DNA from: Paenibacillus vini
GTDB lineage: Bacteria > Bacillota > Bacilli > Paenibacillales > Paenibacillaceae
NCBI RefSeq assembly: GCF_018403325.1
Contig: NZ_BOSL01000018.1
Span: 15,312 to 79,311, forward strand
Length of the DNA stretch: 64,000 bases
Direction: 5' to 3'
The notes under the pieces: generated by a model
Database searches by the model: none
Told to the model about the DNA's origin: nothing
Seen by the model: only the letters and a program-made list of their open reading frames with translations
Made by a program: the position numbers and the translations under genes
In this document: positions 59,536 through 64,000 of the stretch, in pieces
Layout: every line of letters begins with the position of its first letter
Numbering within the stretch: the stretch's first letter is position 1

Positions 59536-61809
59536 TTATCTCATTACCGCGTACCGCTCCCGCTTCTTTCTCTTCCGGGTCATCCGCATTAATTTGCGGG
59601 ATTGCTCCCGAACGATTCTCCATTGTTGCGGAGAAAATGATTCCGGACTGTAGCTTGCCCGTTCGAATTCACTCAGCAAGGTGTCCAGGGTCGCAGCCAG
59701 TTCAGGCTGCTTCTCTTTCCAGCGGTCGACCGACTCCCGTAACGTTTCATCACCGCTCCGGTTAAATCCTCTACGTCGCAGCCTGCGTATTAAATGCTGC
59801 GTCTGCAGAACCGCCTTCTCGCCCAGCGTCAAAGGCCGACCCAGACGAAGCCGGAAAAAGGCAAAGTAAAGCACCGAACGCAGCTGATAAACAGCCCATA
59901 GCAGAATTACCGCAATGCAGATAATAATCAAATTCCGGATCGTCTCGGGACTCATGCTCTCCAGCATTCCCTTGCCGTTATCCCGGGATGCTCCGTCGAG
60001 GTCGGAAGAATCAGCTAATGTCATTACACTTCCGTCCTGCTTATACAACACCGGCGCACTGAAGCCGGGAGTCGCTTCAAACGGAACCCAGCCATAGTCT
60101 CCGAAATATAGCTCTGTCCACGAATGCGCATCCGCATTGTTGACCCGGTAGTCCATCCCCGTCTCCGGGAACCGCTGCATATACTCGGGATTGGGCTGTG
60201 TTCCGGGTGAATATCCCTTGACCCATCTCGCCGGAATGCCAAGTGAGCGGGCCATCATGACCATCGCAGTGGAATAATAATCGCAGTAACCCTGTTTGAT
60301 CTCGAAGAGAAAGGAATCCACGAAATCTTCACTTTTTTTCAAAGATAAATCCGGCTGGTTGGTATACTCATAATTTTGTCTCAAATAGTCCTGCAGGAGC
60401 TCCATTTTCCTGTAGGGCGTCGTACCTTCAGCGGTGACCTGCAGCGCCAATTCGCGGACGCGGTCCGGAAAACCGGAAGGGATTTGCAAATAAGCATTTT
60501 CCTTATCCGCAGGATACAGGGTCTCGAAACTGGCCTCGCGAAGCTCTTCCAAAGGAATAACCGGGATATTCGCCACTACTTTATACTTTTTCGGATAGAG
60601 GCGTCCTATAGGTTGAGAACTTCTGGTCAAAGCCTGATGGTTCATCTCCCAGTGAAGCTCGGCTTCTTTGGGCGCCCACATCATTGTTCCCCCGGTTTGC
60701 TGCTCCTCCTCATCCAGCAGTTCCACACTGCCCATGGTATAGCCGCCGAACAATACCGGATAAATCTCCTCGTTTTGCATCGTAATCGTCTGCTCTACTT
60801 GCATGATTTCAACTTTCGGAGGTATCTCCTCACCTGGAAGCTCGCCAGTGGAGACGCCTTGAATCCGGTTAAATTCGCGCCCTTCTTCGCTCAGATCCAT
60901 CCAGCCCTTGCCGGTATAATTCCGGCGAGTCTCGCCGCGCCAATAAGATCTTACTGACGTATCGACCGTCATCACAGGGCCGTAACTGAATTCAAAGCCG
61001 CCTCCGAGCTCTTTGTCGTCTCGGCTATAGCCGGAAATGACCTCCTGCGGGGCGATAATCATGACCGATCCCGAATCAGTGGAAGAAACGGGGGTCGCAG
61101 CGGCATTGCCGCCTGGTCCCCCCCGATTTTTCCAAGCGGTATATGGGTCCGTCAGAACAGGCGAGACCGATGGCATACTGACGCCGATCAGCAATACGCA
61201 GGCAAAGATCGCGACAATGTTGGCGGCAATCCTAAGCGGCTGATGCCGCAGACGATTCCATCCGTGCGGATATTTAAGCTGGAAGGACCGGAAATGAAGG
61301 CTCGCCAGCCAACCGAGGCCGGCAAACACCGTCCAGGCTACATTTTGCCATAAATAATAGGAAGTAAAAGAGTCCAAAATCGCAAAGGCAATCAGATCTC
61401 CAGCCAAAAACAACAAGATTCGTTTCTTTCCGTTCAGCAGCTCCAATGCCAGCTCAAAAAATACCCAGGCCGCCAGCGAGAACCAAATATAAGGCGTGAA
61501 TTGTTGCGCCATACCATAAAGCTGATCCGGGACCAGCCGGCCTGAAGGCAAATACACATCATAAGCGATGAGAACGATGCGCCAGCCCGCCATAACGACG
61601 ATCGCTTTGATGATCCAGCGCCAGGTCGCTCTCAAAGGCAGTAGATCTATGGCAGCCACCGACAAAAGCGTTACGGTAACAAGCGCCGTCGTCTCATCGA
61701 ACCATAAAGGCTCCGTATAATCGATCCATTGCATAGCGATAACTAAAAGCCACAAGACCGAAAATAGGCGGTACCAGGAAAAAAGGGACCGATCGTGTGA
61801 TTGTTTCAT
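59536..61809 (-). CDS. Transglutaminase-like membrane protein
   Basis: 757 residues; ATG 61809 overlaps the DUF58 stop by four bases. Five to six N-terminal helices (about 10-220), an extracellular region with a transglutaminase-core domain at about 450-590 and one helix at about 640. The catalytic triad can be seen: Cys in 'KQGYCDYYSTAMVMMARSLGIPARWVKGYSPG', His in 'NADAHSWTELYFG', Asp in 'FGDYGWVPFEATPGF'. Similar to Bacillus YebA. With DUF58 and MoxR it forms a common trio whose exact job is not settled; a role at the cell surface or in protein maturation is likely. Confidence 0.92.
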   Translation of the reverse strand: MKQSHDRSLFSWYRLFSVLWLLVIAMQWIDYTEPLWFDETTALVTVTLLSVAAIDLLPLRATWRWIIKAIVVMAGWRIVLIAYDVYLPSGRLVPDQLYGMAQQFTPYIWFSLAAWVFFELALELLNGKKRILLFLAGDLIAFAILDSFTSYYLWQNVAWTVFAGLGWLASLHFRSFQLKYPHGWNRLRHQPLRIAANIVAIFACVLLIGVSMPSVSPVLTDPYTAWKNRGGPGGNAAATPVSSTDSGSVMIIAPQEVISGYSRDDKELGGGFEFSYGPVMTVDTSVRSYWRGETRRNYTGKGWMDLSEEGREFNRIQGVSTGELPGEEIPPKVEIMQVEQTITMQNEEIYPVLFGGYTMGSVELLDEEEQQTGGTMMWAPKEAELHWEMNHQALTRSSQPIGRLYPKKYKVVANIPVIPLEELREASFETLYPADKENAYLQIPSGFPDRVRELALQVTAEGTTPYRKMELLQDYLRQNYEYTNQPDLSLKKSEDFVDSFLFEIKQGYCDYYSTAMVMMARSLGIPARWVKGYSPGTQPNPEYMQRFPETGMDYRVNNADAHSWTELYFGDYGWVPFEATPGFSAPVLYKQDGSVMTLADSSDLDGASRDNGKGMLESMSPETIRNLIIICIAVILLWAVYQLRSVLYFAFFRLRLGRPLTLGEKAVLQTQHLIRRLRRRGFNRSGDETLRESVDRWKEKQPELAATLDTLLSEFERASYSPESFSPQQWRIVREQSRKLMRMTRKRKKRERYAVMR

Positions 61810-63059
61810 ATTCTGCCACCCCCCAGCGCTGCCGGAAGATCGCTCAGCGAAGATACTGTAACCCCTTTCATTCCTCGTTCCTGAAGGACCGTCTTCAGGG
61901 ATCCCTGCCGGTATACGGTCTGCCCCGGAATCCCCGTATGAATCTGGTAAGGCGTCATATGACGCGATTTGGCCCAGCGCATAATGCCGAGCATTTTATC
62001 GTCGGTCAGCGGACTGATCAGAATAAAAAACGCCCCGGACGGAAAGTATTGCCGTTTCCCTTCCAGCTTCTCCTTATATCCTCCATATCCATCCGCATGG
62101 ATATCAACCAGATGATGAAGCATTTGCTGCCGTTCCAGGTAGCCCTCCGCCGGCGCGAATGCACGAACGGTTTTGCCCAGTGTACACAAGCCCATACTGA
62201 TCCTTTCCCTTGATCCGTATTCCAGCAGCGAGGCTGCGGTCGATACCGCGAGCTCGAACTGGGACGGCTGCGTGTAACTGAGCGTATGCGCATCCAGCAC
62301 CAATATGGTTTTCGGGAGCGATTCGTGCTCGAATTCCTTCGATTTCCAAGCTCCTGTTTTCGCGGTAGCGTTCCAGTGGATCCGGGAAATCCGGTCTCCG
62401 TATATGTAATCACGGACCCCGTTGATTTGGGTCGTTTCCCGCCGCGACATGGAAACTGCGGTTTCCGGTCCGGCCAGCCGTGAATTCCGGCTATGCAACT
62501 GCCAATTCGGAATGAAGACGGTGCGCGGAAGGATACGGAACTCTCCGCCGGTCTCAAACACCCCTTTATGCTTCATCAATCCGAAGATGTCTTCAGAATG
62601 GCATTCCGTCCCGGAAAATACGTATTTCCCCCTCTCCAGAGGAGGAGTTTGGTAGGTCAGAATGCTGTCCTTATTAAAGTGAGGAACCAGACTGTCTTCG
62701 AATATCCAGGAGTCTCCGTTATGACGCTGCAAATGTTCCCTGACGATGATATAAGGGAGCGGCATAAACCGCGGAGGTTGGATCTGAAGCCTGATTTGAA
62801 CCTGTTCCCCGGCTTTCAGCAGGCCCGGGCGGTCTTCATTCTGCGAAAGGCTTCTCGAGCCCCTGATTCGCTTGATTCCTCCCATACCACCCGCCACCCA
62901 GTAAAGGGCCAGCAGCGATATCATCGTGAACAGCATTATCGACGTTTTTCCACCTTGGAACAAAACATAGAATAGACATATAAGCCATAATGATGCCACT
63001 TTCCAAAAGTTTAATGAGGACAACCCGGATTTGAACATCTCCAGCACGGCCCGCATCAT
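61806..63059 (-). CDS. DUF58-domain protein
   Basis: 417 residues, ending inside the transglutaminase gene start. Two helices near the N-terminus ('WKVASLWLICLFYVLFQGGKTSIMLFTMISLLALYWVAGG'), then a beta-rich stretch, the DUF58 signature 'VRDYIYGDRISRIHWNATAKTGAWKSKEFEHES' at about 215-250, and a VWA-like fold ('TILVLDAHTLSYTQPSQFELAVSTAASLLEYG'). It lies one base from the MoxR stop and should work with the MoxR ATPase. Confidence 0.92.
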   Translation of the reverse strand: MMRAVLEMFKSGLSSLNFWKVASLWLICLFYVLFQGGKTSIMLFTMISLLALYWVAGGMGGIKRIRGSRSLSQNEDRPGLLKAGEQVQIRLQIQPPRFMPLPYIIVREHLQRHNGDSWIFEDSLVPHFNKDSILTYQTPPLERGKYVFSGTECHSEDIFGLMKHKGVFETGGEFRILPRTVFIPNWQLHSRNSRLAGPETAVSMSRRETTQINGVRDYIYGDRISRIHWNATAKTGAWKSKEFEHESLPKTILVLDAHTLSYTQPSQFELAVSTAASLLEYGSRERISMGLCTLGKTVRAFAPAEGYLERQQMLHHLVDIHADGYGGYKEKLEGKRQYFPSGAFFILISPLTDDKMLGIMRWAKSRHMTPYQIHTGIPGQTVYRQGSLKTVLQERGMKGVTVSSLSDLPAALGGGRI

Positions 63060-64000
63060 TTACCGTCCCGCAGATATCGGCACCTGAACCTGCCGCAAAA
63101 TCTGCTGAAGCACTTGTTTGGAATTCATGCTGTCCAGCCGGGATTCGGGACGAAGCAATATCCGGTGGCCGAGCACGTAAGGAGCCAGAACTTTCAAATC
63201 GTCAGGCAGAACAAAATGACGTCCATCTATAAATGCGAACGCTTTCGCAGCAGCCATGAAAGCGAGAGAGGCGCGCGGAGAAGCTCCGAGGAGCACGGCT
63301 TCATGCTCACGGGTGCGCCGCACGATTTCCAGCAAATAATCGCTGAGCAGATCGCTGATATATACGTCGCGGATTTCGTGCTGAATCGCGGCGATTTCCT
63401 CCATGCTCGTCACCGGACACAATTGGTCTACGGGCTGTCCCAGGCTGTGAGTGTGGAGCATATTTTTTTCGGTAGCCGCATCCGGGTATCCCATCCCGAT
63501 CTTCAGCATAAACCGGTCAAGCTGCGCCTCGGGCAGCAAATAAGTCCCTTCAAAATCGATCGGGTTCTGAGTGGCGCAAAGCATAAAAGGATGCGGCAGC
63601 GGATAAGTCACGCCATCCGCGGTGACGCTGCGCTCCTCCATGACTTCGAGAAGGGCGGATTGCGTTTTGGTCGTAGCCCGGTTAATTTCGTCGGCCAGCA
63701 GAATGTGAGTCATAACCGGTCCGGGACGGAACACAAATCGTTCCTCATGAGGGTGAAATACGGATACGCCGGTAATATCGCTGGGGAGAATATCCGGATT
63801 GCATTGAATGCGCCGGTACTCGCCGTCCATCGATTTGGCTAACGCCTTAATCAACTGGGTTTTGCCGGTTCCGGGCACATCCTCGATCAGTACGTGGCCG
63901 CCGGCGAGCAAAGCGGTTAAGAGCAGGTTGATTTCAAATGATTTTCCGAGAATGCATGATTCCAAATTGTCTTTTACGGCGGTCAATGTTCGTATCGATT
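63060..64000 (-). CDS. MoxR-type AAA+ ATPase, 5' end cut by window
   Basis: The frame stays open to the right edge (codons before TTG 63986 read S-I-R-T), and MoxR proteins normally have more residues here, so the start lies outside. Walker A 'GGHVLIEDVPGTGKTQLIKALAKSM', Walker B 'ILLADEINRATTKTQSALLEVMEE', sensor 1 'CATQNPIDFEGTYLLPEAQLDRFMLKI', and the C-terminal lid 'GASPRASLAFMAAAKAFAFIDGRHFVLPDDLKVLAPYVLGHRI'. MoxR ATPases act as chaperones with VWA proteins, here probably the DUF58 protein encoded next. Confidence 0.94.
   Translation of the reverse strand, partial: SIRTLTAVKDNLESCILGKSFEINLLLTALLAGGHVLIEDVPGTGKTQLIKALAKSMDGEYRRIQCNPDILPSDITGVSVFHPHEERFVFRPGPVMTHILLADEINRATTKTQSALLEVMEERSVTADGVTYPLPHPFMLCATQNPIDFEGTYLLPEAQLDRFMLKIGMGYPDAATEKNMLHTHSLGQPVDQLCPVTSMEEIAAIQHEIRDVYISDLLSDYLLEIVRRTREHEAVLLGASPRASLAFMAAAKAFAFIDGRHFVLPDDLKVLAPYVLGHRILLRPESRLDSMNSKQVLQQILRQVQVPISAGR

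Overview
The window looks like chromosome from a Paenibacillus-type soil Firmicute. Supporting signs are YesM/YesN-like two-component genes beside LplABC-type sugar ABC transporters that have no ATPase of their own, an S-layer-homology (SLH) anchored beta-mannanase, the Bacillales yqeG-yqeH-aroE-yqeI-nadD-yqeK-rsfS-yqeM order, strong AGGAGG-type ribosome binding sites, and several TTG/GTG starts. No tRNA, rRNA, CRISPR array, insertion sequence or prophage was seen. No stretch over about 300 bases lacks a gene. Both ends cut through a gene: a secreted Ig-repeat protein at the left and a MoxR ATPase at the right.

Layout. 1-3.5 kb: a truncated secreted repeat protein, then an operon of a GNAT acetyltransferase and three tail-collar (MdpB-like) paralogues. 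3.7-9 kb: small lipoproteins, an S66 peptidase, an XRE regulator fused to a long Gly/Ile repeat domain, a YvyF-like zinc-ribbon protein, and a PadR/DUF2812 pair under three palindromic operators. 9-21 kb: sugar transporter LplA/B/C, a secreted GH26-SLH mannanase, a YesN/YesM pair and a cytoplasmic GH26. 21-36 kb: a long operon read leftward with a frameshifted solute-binding lipoprotein, a 980-residue fused solute-binding protein, two permease pairs, NHL-repeat, YIP1-like and DUF5696-like membrane proteins and a third GH26, preceded by a LacI-type regulator. 36.5-39.2 kb: an ABC-2 exporter. 39.4-43.4 kb: AraC regulator, Gfo/Idh, ThuA, Gfo/Idh. 43.5-49.6 kb: a full 4-deoxy-uronate pathway (KduI, KduD, KdgK, KDPG aldolase) with a DeoR regulator and an unrecognised 557-residue protein. 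49.6-53 kb: lipoprotein, RNase J, SGNH hydrolase. 53-59.4 kb: the yqe housekeeping operon. 59.5-64 kb: transglutaminase-like / DUF58 / MoxR.

How they fit. The 9-36 kb section reads as a mannan utilisation region: the secreted, cell-wall-bound GH26 cuts polymer, the ABC importers take up oligosaccharides (probably powered by a shared ATPase encoded elsewhere), and two GH26 enzymes without signal peptides finish the work inside. A membrane sensor kinase and response regulator, plus a LacI regulator, are placed to control it. The 43-49 kb section takes unsaturated uronates to pyruvate and glyceraldehyde-3-phosphate. The most unusual parts are the DUF5696/NHL/YIP1 transport operon, the fused solute-binding protein, the XRE-repeat protein, and the 557-residue gene in the uronate cluster.
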